64,000 bases of DNA from Manis javanica (GCF_040802235.1 NC_133167.1:99434001-99498000), one strand, 5' to 3'; positions 20,445 to 34,164 are shown, counted from the first letter of the stretch. The notes: generated from the sequence alone by a model not told the origin. A program made the numbers and translations.

Positions 20445-20640
20445 ATTAATTCACTTATTTTATTCAACCAGTATTTATTGATTGCCTATTATCTGCAAGT
20501 TGCAGGAGCTGCAGTAGTGAGGAAAACCAAAAACCAAAAATCCCCAACAAACCACTCCCCTGGTGTTCATAAATCTCACCGTCTAGTGGGATGGACATTA
20601 ATCTCAAAATCAAATGAATAAATCTACTGCGCAAGCCATA
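20445..20640 (-). repeat. LINE-2-like 3' fragment
   Basis: 'ttattcaaccagtatttatt' and 'gattgcctattatctgcaag', then 'ttcataaatctcaccgtcta' and 'gtgggatggacattaatc', match the antisense L2 terminal text. Confidence 0.6.
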
Positions 20641-21189
20641 GAATAAACTGCTACTGGTAATCTAATTACAGCATTCCAGTGAAGGCTTTCATTCCAGTAA
20701 AGGCTTGTCTCGAGAATGCACATCATACTCCGGATCAAAAACAAGCAGCATCCTGTCAGATGCAGTTTATTAGTAGAAATATACTTGCTTATTTCAAAAC
20801 AAGGGGACTCCAGATTTTATGTCATAAAATGTATCAGGTCTGCTCAGTCTTTTTTCAGAACTTTAGGTTTAAAGCCATGATTTACAATGGACCGATGAAA
20901 GAAGCAAGCATATCAGAGCACGCAGTGCACTTCCGGGTAATCATCGCAAAGCAAAACACAGGACTTCGATTCTAATTACCTGGGCAGATACTAGGGGACG
21001 GAGTGAGCAAACAGCCTGCTTACAAGGTTTACAGTCACCAAAACACTTGGTAGTTAAGGTAAATTATTATAGTGATATTAATTTTGATAAAAATCAAACT
21101 GCTTGCAAAAATACATGAGGAACAAAATATAAAAATTTTAAATAAAAACGGAATATTATCACAGATATTTCCTTCCTCGGACTTCACTG
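20641..21189. other. unique non-coding DNA
   Basis: No feature recognised. The 98-codon frame at 20679-20975 resembles no protein I know. Confidence 0.5.
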
Positions 21190-21500
21190 CGGCTCAGCAC
21201 AGCACCAGCCATGACCCTTCGGCAGGCCTGCTGCGCTGTCTGATCTGTCCATCCACACTCAGCCTCCAGCCTTCTCCGACCTGTTTTGAACTTAAGGCAG
21301 CTGATCTTCAGAGACTTGTTAACGGACTGTCTTGCTCTCTGCCTTCTTGCTTATGAAATGCTCCCCATCTCCTTGGTTCCCACAGCCCTGCTCACACCTC
21401 TGTAAATAGAGTCTTTCTTAAACCCTCCTCCAGTGACCTGTGTGAACAGGCCAAGTGTTCTCTGCTGAGACCCAACAGCCTCGCGCCAAGCCAGTCTCAT
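21190..21500 (+). repeat. LINE-2-like fragment
   Basis: C/T-rich order 'tgctgcgctgtctgatctgt', 'cttgctctctgccttcttgc', 'tgaaatgctccccatctcct' resembles the L2 segment around 'ccctgcatgatctgg...tggaatgctcttccc'. Confidence 0.5.
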
Positions 21501-24004
21501 GCAGTGCCAAAATAGAAACCATGACTTAGCAGTGTCTTAATCTACATTCTGTGATTAAGAATTCAGCATGAATAGACCTTGTCCCTCCTTATCAGCCCTC
21601 ATGTTTCGGCCTGGCTACTTTGCCCTCACAGCACATGCCCCTGTGCAAACCTGCCGGCTTGTTTGATTCATGTATGGTGAGCAATTTTTGATGTTTGTTG
21701 GCACTAGACAGAAATACTTGCCTAATGAATGAAACTGAGAAAGGTTTGCCAATATATATTGAATTTAGAAGACACAGAGCATTTATTTCGTAAATCAGGT
21801 ATCTCATCAAAATTTCTCTTAATTATTAGGCTAACTTGAACAGAATTGTTTTGTTTTGTTTTTGACCTGACTAGTTAAGGTAATATGATCTATGGTGTGA
21901 TTCTAGAATGGGCTCTGGGCTGAGCTGAGCTCAAAGGCATGATTCATATGATTGCACCAGTTTTCATCTTGAAAACTGTGTATTTGTCACATTAATACCA
22001 ACAAAAATAATATTAAAAACAGCTTGTGGGAAGTGACATAAAATATTTATATAATAGCATAATTCCTTCTCATGAGGATTATACATTTTGGTTAACTTAA
22101 TTTCTTCATCATCAGTTATGTGGTAATAATTGCGACATTATTACACTAATTTTTCTTATTTCTTAAATTTTAGCAAATGTTTCAACTTTTAATTTTTAAG
22201 TAAGCATTTACAAGTATGCATTGTGGTTCTTTATTGTAAGAAAATGAGCTATTTTATTTATAATGGACTAGTAACATGAAAGAAAGTAATAAAAGGCAAT
22301 GTATTTTTTTCAAATTTATTACTTATTTTTCTGTTTTTTTAATTTTAAACAGGTATTTAGGTAAATTCATAAAGACATTTAGACAATATTAATTTTATTA
22401 AATATAAGAGATAATTTATAGAAGTAATAACCACTTACTCCTTATGATGAAAGGTAATAATAGCTTGTTTCAAGGCAGGGCATATTGTAACAACAATGCA
22501 ATGTCTACTTTTCATAGGCTGAGTTAGCTTATGAATTAATATAAACGTTTTTGAGATCCTTAGAACAAGCTATATAAATGGAAATTAGTAGAAAATCTGT
22601 GATGTCCTGATTCTAAAATATACAATTAAGGAGGGAAGGAAACAACTTAGTTATTGAAATCTTTCCTGTATTCTCTAGCTTCTCTATTTTAAGTATTGGA
22701 AATTTCATTGCTGACATTGATTTTTCTGTATTTTGCAAATATCCTTCATAAAATAAAAGTTCTGGGTCTTCTAATTTGGTCAAAATTTTATTTATCCACA
22801 TTATTTGTTTTGGCTAAAATTCTGCAAAGTTATGATATAAATCCACAGTATATTGGAGCCCAGAGCCTTCAAGTGTATCCAAACAACTCAAATTCCAAAT
22901 TCTTCTCAAAGTTAGAGGGTGCAGGCAAAAAAGGAACAAATTATATATTTTTTCCTGTTGAAGTAGTTCAGTCAGGATGCAATGAAATCAGTCCAGTTTT
23001 GGCAGCCACAGAAGCATCCCACTAAGTACAAACACTTGGCGTATGTGTGTTCCTGAGCTTTCATTTGAAAAAGCAAAGGAGTTTAATTAAATGTGGATTG
23101 AGACTCCCAATCATCAAATCAGACCTGTGTGATGATAGATGTAAGTAGCTTTCTAGCTCTAAGACTACACATTTAATCCACCTATATTTTTCAGCTGCCA
23201 GAAATTAATTAAATAAATAAATCCCTACACCTAGCATTTACCTGGTGCCTTGCTTTCTAAAGATTGAAACAGCAAGTCACATGAAGGAAAACTTCGCTAA
23301 ATGTGTCACGATTGGGAAGCCTCCATCTATTTCTGGACACCCCCAGTCTTACCCTTCCCTGAGAGCTTAGCAAACACAGCGGGCACATGTTCACACCCAC
23401 CAGTATCAGTGTAATAGAGAGTCTCTCAGGGCTATTACTTCACTGCCCATATATTTTAAATGTAAATGAGAGCACCTACTGAAATGGATTGAAAAGAAAA
23501 TTCATAAGATCAATTTCACAGGCCAAAGGAGAGCAAACTAATAATGTGGATATTCAAACAATAGAGCATATAAAATAGCAAGGATATCAGGCAGTTTGCC
23601 CCAAAACTACATATTCCGGGTGACCTGGAGTCCATTTACATATGCCACTGCGCTGCTGCTGCGGTGGTGTGTGTTTCCCTTCAGTAGTTTTAGGGATCTG
23701 CTAAAATCCGGCCTGCGAAGTTGATGAAAGGGCTTCTGCTCTATACCTTTATATTACAATAGCATTAGCATGACAGCAAGTGTTGTAAGTAACCCTCTCG
23801 GTGGTGTGCCTTCATTGCAATCATTATCAAAACCCTGTGGACCCGAGTCGGGGAGCTCCAGGCAGGAGAACCTAGGTGAGCCTCTGGAGGTAGTGGCAGG
23901 ATGCCTGAGATGGGCCTGGGCACAAATGCTTGTTTTGTTTTGTTTTCTATCCCCTCTGATCATATTCCCAGTAACACCTATTTTTAAATTAGATATAAGG
24001 CATA
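21501..24004. other. unique non-coding DNA, AT-rich
   Basis: Long poly(T)/poly(A)-containing stretch (22000-22400 especially). No exon, RNA gene or identifiable repeat. The 109-codon frame at 22696-23025 has no domain signature. Confidence 0.55.
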
Positions 24005-24235
24005 GGTTTGGTGACTCTATGCATATACTTTGGAGTTATATGCATCTGGGTTTGGATTCTGATTGGACTGTTTGCTCACCTCATGTTTGGGCAAGTGACT
24101 TAACACCATTAAGCCTTTTGCATCTGCAAATGGAAATGATGGTAAGGATACCTAATCCACAGTGCTGTTTCAAGGATTAAATTAAATCATGCATGTGGCT
24201 AGCCTAGCAGACTGCCTAGTGCTGGGGAAGGCAGC
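24005..24235 (+). repeat. MIR SINE
   Basis: Order matches MIR: 'ctttggagttatatgcatct', 'gggtttggattctgattgga', 'tgggcaagtgacttaacac', 'tgcatctgcaaatggaaatg', 'caaggattaaattaaatcat', 'gactgcctagtgctgg'. Confidence 0.8.
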
Positions 24236-24289
24236 TGTTTTCATAGGTAGCTTCAAAGTATGTTTTCCTTTCTGCATCTCTCCTTTGCT

Positions 24290-24810
24290 CTAATCAACCC
24301 TTCCGTTCATTTCTCTCTCCTGCTTTTCCATCAGCGTCTTGCAGCCCCCAGGACAAAGGGCACAAATCCCTCCACACCTAGACTCAGTCCTCCTCTCCAG
24401 TTTTCGCTCCAGCAGTGCCTTCCCCAGACTCTGCCATCCAGACCACTGAACTTCGCCCAGTTTGCAATGCTGAGGGCCTCTCCTGAATCCAGGGCTTTGT
24501 ACATGCTGCTCTGCTCACTGCACGAGCCGACTCCGGGTTGCTTTTTAGGACTTCCACTTAGGTGTCCCCTCCTCTTCTCCATGCTAGGTTTCTCCTTTCT
24601 CTATTCCACTGAACTCAGCAGCACTGGTCTCCTTGTTTTGTAATTACTGCCTATGTGTTAACATCTTTCACCAGATGATACCGATCTGAGGTCAACCACA
24701 GGCATCCATGGATTGTTGTTCTTCTCATTTTCCTGCTCTTGTCCAAGTGCACTGACAGTCATACCACAGGGGTTCAGTTCATGTTTGTTGAATAGGGGCC
24801 TGGGTGTCTG
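24290..24810 (+). repeat. LINE-2 fragment (3' region)
   Basis: C/T-rich L2 text with 'agggctttgtacatgctgct', 'cacttaggtgtcccctcctc' and the terminal 'gttcagttcatgtttgttga'. The 127-codon frame inside it is an L2 by-product. Confidence 0.65.
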
Positions 24811-24844
24811 TGAAGCAGAAATGGGAAACAGCCATGTTGTTCAA

Positions 24845-25106
24845 TTAGATTCAAAGTTATACAGCATGGTAACTACAGTTAGCAATACTGTATTATATAT
24901 TTGAAAGTTACAAAAGTGTAATCTTAAATGGTCTCATCACAAGAAAAAAATCTGCAACTATGTGGGTGATGGATGTTAGCTCGATGTATTGTGGTGATCA
25001 TTTTGCAATATATATGTATATTGAAGCATTACATTGTACACCTCATGTGTACAAAACATAACACTACAGTTGTGACTGTAATTATATCTCATTAAAACAA
25101 ATCCTT
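24845..25106 (+). repeat. old L1 (L1M) 3' UTR
   Basis: 'tatacagcatggtaactaca' with 'gttagcaatactgtattat', 'cttaaatggtctcatcacaa', 'tgtgggtgatggatgttagc' and 'cattacattgtacacctcat' is the characteristic L1MA/L1MB 3' end, closing in 'ttatatctcattaaaac'. Confidence 0.8.
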
Positions 25107-27049
25107 GTTTGCCAACCCATTCCCCCAAAAAACTTCAACATATGTTCATACATCACACATATATAAGACCACCCCAAATGTCTAGACACTGAATAGCTTG
25201 AAGAGAGATGAATATATAAATATAAAAGTACAACATAACATCCAGTGAAAGGGGCTATGCGTAGGGGAGGGTCACTTATTTCAGTATGAAAAAGATAAAA
25301 AAAAAAGGCCTTCTGAAAGATTTGAAACCTATATAGCAAAAAAATAGTCTGTAGATCATTATCATTATTTTTTTCAAATTTTGTAAGTATAGCAAATTCC
25401 AAATGTATGATCAGTAAGGCTATCTACCAACTTACTCTTCTAGTTAAAATATAGATTATTAGTCCTAGGTAACAATTTCAAATAATTCATATTAGCATAG
25501 TTTAGCATGAAAATTAAATTGACCATAACTACATCTCTGATCATTCAGAAGGCACTGTGGGATGCTGTAGTGACTCAAGATCAGTGTGAAATTAACTCCT
25601 AATACATAAAGGAAATGGTTATCTGAACATTGCTTGAATTATCTCTAAGTAAGCATTTGCTGAAACATCTAGAATTTTGCCACCTGATATATAGGACTAC
25701 ATAGTCAAAAGGCCATTTGCAGTCATAAATCACATGACAAATAACATACATACCCTCATTTCTTCTCTTCCTCTCTCCAAATTTAAGAATACAACTCTAT
25801 AGGACTACATGTGTAGATATGAGGAATTTCTACAAAATTAGAAGACCATTTTGTTAACTTTATCAAATTCTTTAAAATAATTTTTATCTTTAAAATTTTT
25901 ATTCAATTGACACAGAATTAGTAGACTAAAAGATTTTAAATTAATGACTAAGGTGGTGAATAAACTGAAATAAATATTCATAAAGTACAGTACTTTAGTC
26001 TTGATATAATTTGCTGGGTTGGCCAACTGTGAGAACTCTTTCATACTCAAATGCCAGTCACACATGAAACAGACCATCCTTACCCATTTTTCTTAGTACT
26101 TTTTTGTCTACCAAATCCATTCGCCAAGTTTTCACAGTTTATCTTATCTTGAGACTCATTTCTCCTAAAATGTTTGGAGATTACACAGAAATTCATGGTC
26201 TTGTAATCCTGTTACTAATAATCCATTACTAATATCTATAGAAGTATTTAGAGTCAACAAGTCATGAAACAACAGTCCCAGCGGCTTTTATAGATTTTGA
26301 TGTATGGATTATGGATTATACATATTTCATTTTTGTATATATGTATTAGCCATAGGTGGTATGGATAAATTAGTCATCAAAAGGGAGTGAGATCCATGAA
26401 AAATGAACTAAGGACATTACAGATCACTGAAAAGTTAATTAATATCCATCAACTTGCTTTGTTTAACCTGCCTCTATAGACTGACATTGCTCTGTCTTCC
26501 TGCTGTATGGCAAAGACGGGCACCCTGCGAGCCTGCTTCAGGGTTCACCAGGAATAGGAATTAGAACTGTGATTGCTCAGCAAATGAAAGCATTCAGTGT
26601 CACACAGAATGGATTTATTTCACTGCATTAATTTCATCCCTTCCAAACACATCAACCCAAGCAGAGCATGATCACAGATAAGCAGAGGACATGAGCTTCT
26701 GCTATGTGTTCCAGGGGCCCCTGGCAGACACGGGCATCGCAGCTCTCCGATTATAGCTCTGAGCTTCCAAAAGCAGCTGTGGCCCAAAATAAGTTTTAAT
26801 TCTGAGCAAATACCAAAAGGACGCTTCTAAAAGCATTCATTTTGCAAAACACAGTAGCCTGGCTAAAATAGCAGCATGCTTTTCATCCTCTCAGTTGCAT
26901 AAATATAAAGACCACAATTGGAAAATAAACAGTGACAAGCTTGAGTCTTCCTTCTATCCAATCTGCTTCCAGAGAAGGGAACAAGAAGAGAGAAAGAAAA
27001 CCCTCCTCTTTTTGTTTATATTTTGTTTTGTTTTACCCCAAAAGATAGT
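25107..27049. other. unique non-coding DNA
   Basis: AT-rich, no recognised feature. The minus frames at 25082-25402 and 25838-26077 show only hydrophobic A/T-rich translation. Confidence 0.55.
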
Positions 27050-27380
27050 AAGTTAAGCTTTGTTAAAGTTTTTGAACAGGAAATGTATCCCTGGGTTTAA
27101 AAATCAGAGTGATGTATAAAGGATATAGGTGGGAAATAACCATGTTTTTCAGTTTCTTTTGTATTCTTCAGTGTTTGTTTATATATGCAGATATGGGTAT
27201 ATGTTATTTCTCACAATTTCTTAGCAAAAAATCACATACTATGAAGATGTTCTATACCTTCCTTTTTTGCTTACAATATATACTGATGGTTTTTTCAATA
27301 TCAATATAAAGAAATTGTTGGCATCCTTTTTTACAAGAGAATAATATTCCATTATATAGATGAACAACTGTTTAGATTTT
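27050..27380 (-). repeat. old L1 (L1M/HAL1-like) fragment
   Basis: 'gagaataatattccattata' with 'tagatgaacaactgtttaga' is the antisense motif of old L1 3' regions ('ataatattccattgtatgga...'). Confidence 0.45.
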
Positions 27381-29762
27381 CATTACTTTTAAGGTTAGGG
27401 AAATGCAAGATAAGAGTTTCATGCCTTTCTTTAAAAATAATAGCTTTTTTTTTAAATAAAAGAGATGAGATTATTTTAGGCTTTTTTTTTTTTTTTAGAG
27501 AAATAGGAAGCAAAATCATCAGTGGAAACTGAGCATGATGGGGAAGTATTGCAGGTTTGAGGAGAGAGAAGAATGGACAGGGAAAAGTTGTTTAATTGCC
27601 TGGTTGCATTAAATGGACACACATTTTAAATGATGCTAGTCGGCATGACCATGAGCTTTAATGTTGTCCTATCTGGCCTTGGGGAACAGATGTAAATCAT
27701 TCCCATGTCCCTCTACTGAGAGTAGTGAGCAGAGACATGGACAGGATCAATTCTGGTTTGGTTAGGGAAGTAGGAAGAAAAAAGAGGGTAGTTGAGGGTG
27801 GAGTTGGGAAGTGATTATAAAAGATCGTTCATGCAATTTCAGCTGGTAAAAAAGGGAGTCAGAACAAGGAGTAAGAGACAGTGAGTCCGTCAGTGAATAC
27901 AGGTCCTGGGGGCAGAAGGCTGCGTTTTAGAGGAAGTACTCCAGAGCAGTAAGAGGGAGGAAGCACGTGACATGAAACGTTAAGAGACCCACGTGACTCT
28001 TAAGATTCTGTAGAGGCTGTGCTTGTAGTATTAACCAAGTCTAAGATCTGAAATTGGAAGGGAGGAGGAATTTAGGGAGGAGGGCCAGAGTATTTGAGAG
28101 GGGGTCAAGTATCCAGTGGCCCATTTAAGCAGCATTGTCTATGTGGATATCAAAATCTCTAAGAATAATGAATATATGGTGTTGGAAGGCCATTAAGCCA
28201 GGAAGTAAAATCTTCCAGGAATAAGAGGAATGAGCTCGAGATCAGTAGCTGCCTACAACTCAAGAGTGGTGGTAGGTAGCCTGATGACATTAGATTCCAA
28301 GCCAGGAGATTTTACAGGAGAGAAAGGGAAAAATCATGTAGAAATGGCAAGGAGGATTAAGAGGGTCCCCACCTTAGAGCATCTTGGTATGACATTTGAA
28401 GGAGAAAAAGAGTCATCGGTCCAGAAGGATTGTAAGAGGAGCAGTAAACCAGAGGGAGAGCCAAAAGCCAAGATAACCTTAGAGCAAATACACTTTTCTG
28501 TCATCTCCATGTAGAAAAGGCTCAAAAATGGTTTTTGATTGGCCCAGATTGGATCACGTGAACATCTCTGGCCAGTTGTATCAGGAGGGTGGGATATTGA
28601 ACGGGGCGGTAATTTGCAGGAGTGCATTTCTGTTGAAAGAGTTAACCATTGAAATAATTAAAAAGAAAGGAAAAAGAGTACAATTAAATCAGGCCAAAGC
28701 AACGGGACACACAAGAGCTTCTTTATCAAAAAAATATTTAATATAGCCTGTTGTACAATATCAAGTATAAAAATATCGGTTGTACCAAATTGGTAACAAT
28801 ACATCATTACATTGCTTAAGAGTCTGGGGACAGGAAAGAGAGAAAGAGGTGAGCCAACGTCACAAGAATTCTAAAGAACCTGAATCTAAAATCTATAAAT
28901 GCTAAGTGTTCATTGAATTTCTCTTATTATTGTTATTTTCTCATTGACACGGTACTTTGTAATGTTTTTTAAATTGGTGGTTCATCACTGTAGACATATT
29001 CTGAAAGGTGGTTCTTTTTAGATTATGGAAGTAGTAAATTCAGAGGAAGTATTTTTATAAAGCAAGCAGTTGTAGCTTGTTCTAAATCTGTATCACTTAA
29101 ATGAAGCAGAGAGTTGAATAGCATTACTCAGCGGATAATTTGGGGAAAAAAATGATTGGTCAGTTTAGGTTATTATCATGCTTCCGAAAGAACTGGGGTT
29201 TCAATTCCATTGTATAATTATGCAACTTCCCAGTTCACTTGAATATATGCACGTGGCTTTTAATGATCAGCTTCTGATATGAGAGGGGCAAATTGAAAGA
29301 GATAGAAAATCAAAGTGCATGTCTATTAATGTAACTCACAATTCAAACACCTAGAGTGAAATAGGACAGAGGTGGGAAAGAAGAAAAGTTTACTGAAGAT
29401 GTCAGCTCCTTGACCTGGAGCAGAAATCTCAGTATTCATTAAAGGCAAGGAATTATGCCACAGATATCCTTCAACATATCTTAAAATGCCTTTTCAGTGG
29501 AAGTCTTAAATTTGAGCATAGTCTTGATTCCAATATAACTAGCTCACTTGGAGCAAGCCACTTACCATCTTTGAGCCTTGGTAAATAAATTTCAAAAATT
29601 GTAAACTCATGTGAAATAATTATTGATCTTATTATGATGGTCTCTTATACATGGCTATATGATATATGTGTATAATGATATGTATAGATATGCATATATA
29701 TGCATACTGTATATTATATGTATATGAGCTGGGTATATTTTATTTTATTTAGGACCTATACA
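27381..29762. other. unrecognised purine-rich then AT-rich DNA
   Basis: 27500-28650 is G/A-rich with an old-repeat look that I could not assign. 29640-29750 is a TATA-rich low-complexity tract. No coding evidence. Confidence 0.5.
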
Positions 29763-29850
29763 TTGCTTATTAACTGTGTAGCCTTAGGTGACTTGCATGG
29801 CCTCTCTGCGCTCATGTTTCTTCATTTGTACATTTGTAGTTTTTCCTGAA
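29763..29850 (+). repeat. MIR SINE core fragment
   Basis: 'ttattaactgtgtagcctta' with 'ggtgacttgcatggcctctc' and 'tgtttcttcatttgtacatt' follows the MIR core order. Confidence 0.6.
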
Positions 29851-30559
29851 GGTCACACACAATTTTATATAGTTATTGCCACATGTAGGTACTTAAAACT
29901 AGAATTATTAATAAAACGATTCTCATCTAGCTTCACATTCTTTGGCTTTAAATATTACCACACATTTTGAAGATTTGTAATTACCTAAACTTTTCATTTA
30001 TTCATTTTTAGTTCTAAAACCAAAAGAGGAATAATGCCATGCACATTTTTACCCTAGGGCTCTATATCATTATTCCTATACTGCTAGGACTGGATGCAAT
30101 AGGGAGTTTGAACTTATTAGGAAAAAATTGTGACTCAGAAGTAGAAATGAGTTATATCACATACTTCTCAGAAAAGTGTACTATGAGAACGATTGGTTAC
30201 ACTGCTACAGTGATAGATGGCTCGGCTTGAGGCAGCACGCTCTTGTAATATCAGTGACTTTTCTAAGTAGAGCAGGATCTCCTGGCAACTATGAAAGAGA
30301 TCATCTTTAACTCTTTTGACCATCATTTCTGCAGGAATAATGTTAAAGGACTTGTCTTACATTAGGTTCCTTTAAAAATTAAATGATATTGCCAGAAATA
30401 CAGAAATTGAATTGGTAGGCAACTGCCAAGCTCATGGTCATACATTTAAATAAATGGAATTAAAATAAATGTAAATATTATTATAATTAAAGTATTCTTT
30501 TTTGATGCAATTTTAATATACCATTATATGTTCATATTTGAATGAAATTTCCACTGCAT
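29851..30559. other. unique non-coding DNA
   Basis: Nothing recognised. Confidence 0.5.
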
Positions 30560-31690
30560 TTTTTAATGACTTTAATCATCTTCATTGTTACATAATTGAC
30601 ATATGATAAAATTGGTATGGAACACTTTTATCAACAAAAAAAAAACACCTCCATTTCCGTTAACTCCATAGTCCTTCCTCCTGCTTTCCCCAAGCCCTAG
30701 GCAATAGGGCAATATACTTCCTGTCTTTGTAGATTTGCCTATTCATATTTTGTGGAATTGCCAAAATATTTCCAGCTGCCATTTTATATTCTCATCAGCA
30801 ATGAATGGGGATTCAAACTTCTCCATATCCTTGTCAACACTTGTTACTGTCTATCTCTTGGATTATACCTATCCTAGTAGGTGAAAATTAGTTGTATTTC
30901 CATAATAACTAATGATGTTGAGCATTTTTTTATGTGCTTATTGTCCATTTGTGTATCTTTGTAAGAATGTCTACTCTAGCTCTTTGCCCATTTTTAAATT
31001 GAGTTGACTTTTTATTATTGAGTTTTTAGGGTGCTGTATATATTATAGATGTATACAAGTCCATTCTCAGATCTGTGATTTTCAAATATTGTCTCCCAGT
31101 CTCTAGGTTGTTGTAACTTTCTTTTTGGTATCATGTGCACTCCAACATTTTTAAGTTTAATGTGGTTTAATTTATCTTTTTGTTATTGTTGCTTGTACTT
31201 AGGGTGTTATATCTAAGAAACCATTGCCTAAACCTAAACATGAAGATTTACATATATATTTTTCTCTAAGAGCATTATACATTTGCTCTTAAATTTAAGT
31301 ATGTAATCCATTTTGAGTTGACTTTTGTGAATGCTGTAAGCTAGAGGGGCCAAATTTATTCTTTGCATGTGTATACTGAGTTGTCCAAGCATCCTTTGCT
31401 GAAACTCTTCTTTCCCCATTGATTGGTCTTTACATTCATGTCAAAAACCACGGTTTTTAACCATAAATGTATGGGTTATTTCTAAACTCCAAATCCTACT
31501 CAGTTGATCTATACATGTATCTCTAGGCCAGGACCACAAGTCAGGATTGCTATTGCTTTGTAATAAGATTTGGGATTTGTGAGGCCTTCTAATTTGTTTT
31601 TGCTTTGGAGTTTGTTTTGGTAATCGCAGGTCCCTTGCATTTCCATATAAATTTTAGAATTAGCCTGTCAATTTCTGCAAAAGTCATGAA
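30560..31690 (-). mobile_element. old L1 (L1M) ORF2 3' part and downstream
   Basis: Antisense L1 text along the whole length: 'attctcatcagcaatgaatg', 'tatccttgtcaacacttgt', 'agcatttttttatgtgctta', 'ctttgcccatttttaaattg', 'tgtctcccagtctctaggtt', 'tccattttgagttgactttt', 'cattgattggtctttacatt', 'gaattagcctgtcaatttct'. Many stops. It resumes colinearly at 33860. Confidence 0.85.
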
Positions 31691-33859
31691 GCTTTCTGGT
31701 GATTCACTGCAGCCCTTCCTCCCAGAGTAACCAGCTCTTCTTGCCCCAGCTGCTGCCTCTGCCACTGGGGCTACTCTGGGAAAAACACGATGTCTGCACT
31801 CAGTTCAGACATTACTGTGTACAACACCGGCCCTCAGCTCAAGGGCGACTGACTCAGCTTTGTGAATTGATCAGCAAAAGTAGGGAATTCCTTGCATATA
31901 ACTTATCCCATCTGGGGACTAGACCTGGGGCTCTGGATGGACAGTTCTTGGAGTCTCTTGTTTGCAAAGTTTTCTATGCCCAGCATTCCTGACTTTGAAA
32001 CATTATTCTTACAAGTATAGCTTTTCATTAAAATGGAGTACTTTTTTCATTAAAAGGGTGTACTTAAAATGGAGAGCATATTCAATATGCAACAAATATT
32101 TTTGCTGGACTTTTCCGTCAGTTAACAAATGCACTTATGGAAAGAAAACAGCTCCTGGGAGAAATCGGCATCCTTAACATAGCCAAAGAAAAGCTGCAGA
32201 TGAATACACACCAGCTCGACCTTCATACACGTGGACCTCTGCAGGCATTGTTTGCAGGCAAAATGCTTTAAGTCTTCCCTTCCAGATCTTGATATAGATG
32301 CGATGTTTATCTGTAAAGAGAATGTAGCTGTATTAATCATTTTTTTTGTTTTCTTCATTTTATGATGTTTTGACAATCTTGGGGCCCTGCGGATGTGGGT
32401 TGGGTTTAGCTGATTCCTAGAGATAGCTAATAGCTTGCCTGTGAGCATGCATTTGGTAAGCAAACCAAACAATTCCTCTGTCTATATCCCTGTGGGTCTC
32501 ATGATCAGACTCCTGAAGTTGGTGCTCTATCCATCTGGCCCTAATTCACAGCTGAGCCAAGTATGGGACAACTAGGGACCACCCGTGTAGTCCGAAGCCT
32601 GCCAGAGTTATTCACATCATCCATTCCTAAGCCTGCTTAGTTTGCCTACGCGATCTTGCTGGCTTCTTCCCACGAAAACTACCATAAAGGCTCTGGCCCC
32701 TGCTTTCCCCTGGTTTCTTCTGCCAAATGACTGACCGTAGTACTTCCTCATGTGGCCCTGTGAGGGGTAGCATGCCCCCTCCTCTTGAAAAGAGGTAAAC
32801 TGTCTTTTCAATAGCAATCATCTCTGATTTGTTGACCTCCCCATTCCTAGTAAAAACAAAATCCCAGGTACATTTTAAAACAGAAGGCTATGATGCAAAG
32901 TTACCCTTAGTAGGGAAGGATGATGTGAGGCAAGCAAAGAGAGCTTCACTTTTCTGAACAGGCTGACCAATCTGCCTTGGTGATCAGTTGTATCATGTTG
33001 GAATCATGTAAAAAATGTATTCTAGTTTCCTCAATATTGCTTGACAATAAACCACACCTACCAAAACATACATCTCAAATTATGGTAGATTCACTACATC
33101 CTTTGGCAGTGTATACCATTAGTACAAGTTTATTTAACCAATAATCTCTAAGAACTCTGAAATCTGATAAACAACTACAGTGAAATTTTCACTTACGATA
33201 ACAGCATGGGACTGGTGAAGCAAAACTTGTCATCTCTTTATAAAAAGAATATTTAAAGTCTTGCAAAGACTTTTTAAACCTTATTGTTACAAGATATGGC
33301 AAGATATGTGCAATTATCTGGACCTCAAGGCAGAAAAATATATATTAAACATGATAGAAGACTGAAATTTTTGCAGTATTAATCAAAGGATGGTATGATC
33401 ATATTTATAATGACCCAGAAAAATATAATACATAACCCAGCAAAGAAAGGAAAAAACATTAATCAGGAAATGTTGAAATAATGTAGAGCTTAATGAGCTC
33501 CTAAAAGCCATGGATAAAGAGATGGCAATGAATTCCCAGCTTGTGTAAAGGAATATGGGAATCACAAGAAGGTGAATCAATAAAAACAAATGTTCAGTTA
33601 CTTTTGGAATTAACATGCATCCTGAGTTGGAGTAGTCATCACTTTGGCCAGTTGCAAGTATTATTAGGAGGATGGCAGAGGACTCTTCTGTCTGGACACT
33701 AGGAAGGTAAATTTTGTTTCGGTATCTTCAGTCGTACATACTTGCAGATACCATTCTCACTGCAAAGAGAGGAAAAAAATTCTCAGACTCAAAGTATGCT
33801 GTGAATTTATTTATCCTCAGGTTCATGTTCTTGCATTAAGTCTATCTTTTTGTTTTAGA
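31691..33859. other. 2.2 kb interrupting the old L1; origin unknown
   Basis: Separates two parts of one antisense L1 that are adjacent in L1 consensus order. No LTR pair, target duplication or transposon gene was recognised inside. It could be inserted DNA of an unidentified family or the trace of a rearrangement. Confidence 0.45.
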
Positions 33860-33925
33860 TTTTTAAAAAGACTAGATTTTGCTGTTGATTGCACAGAATC
33901 TGTGGATGAATTTGAGTATATTATT
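33860..33925 (-). mobile_element. old L1 (L1M), continuation
   Basis: 'gattttgctgttgattgcac' and 'agaatctgtggatgaatttg' continue the antisense ORF2 order directly after the text that ends at 31690. Confidence 0.7.
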
Positions 33926-33929
33926 TTCT

Positions 33930-34160
33930 GATTGCTGCTTTAACTACCACAAACATAGTTGTTGAATACAGCACTCATGTGTTTTCTTATAACCCTGCAT
34001 GTCAGAAATCCAAAATAAGTTTTGTTTCGCTAAAGTCAAGGTGTCCACAGAGCTTGGACACCACAAGGTGTCCACAGAGCTGAGACCGTTGAGGGGAGAC
34101 TGTTTGCTTCCCTTTGCAGTTTCTAGTGGCCACCTCTATTCCTTGGCTTGTGTACACATT
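33930..34160 (-). repeat. MLT1-like LTR fragment inside old L1
   Basis: 'gctgctttaactaccacaaa' then 'cctgcatgtcagaaatccaa' and 'ctattccttggcttgtgtac' follow an antisense MLT1-type order. An 18-bp unit, caaggtgtccacagagct, occurs twice, at 34037-34054 and 34064-34081. Confidence 0.55.
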
Positions 34161-34164
34161 TTTC

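Noticed and set aside
23770..24643. 136- and 127-codon plus-strand frames
   Set aside because: They run through MIR and L2 repeat sequence and cross repeat borders, with no protein family resemblance.
28230..28627. Purine-rich 94-codon frame and its 97-codon antisense
   Set aside because: Low-complexity Lys/Glu-rich translation in an old repeat-like region; no start context, domain or splice support.
32481..32541. tRNA-like text on the minus strand ('gatggatagagcacc' followed by 'ttcaggagtctgatc')
   Set aside because: The acceptor and T arms cannot be completed and the B box is poor. At best it is an unrecognisable tRNA or SINE relic.
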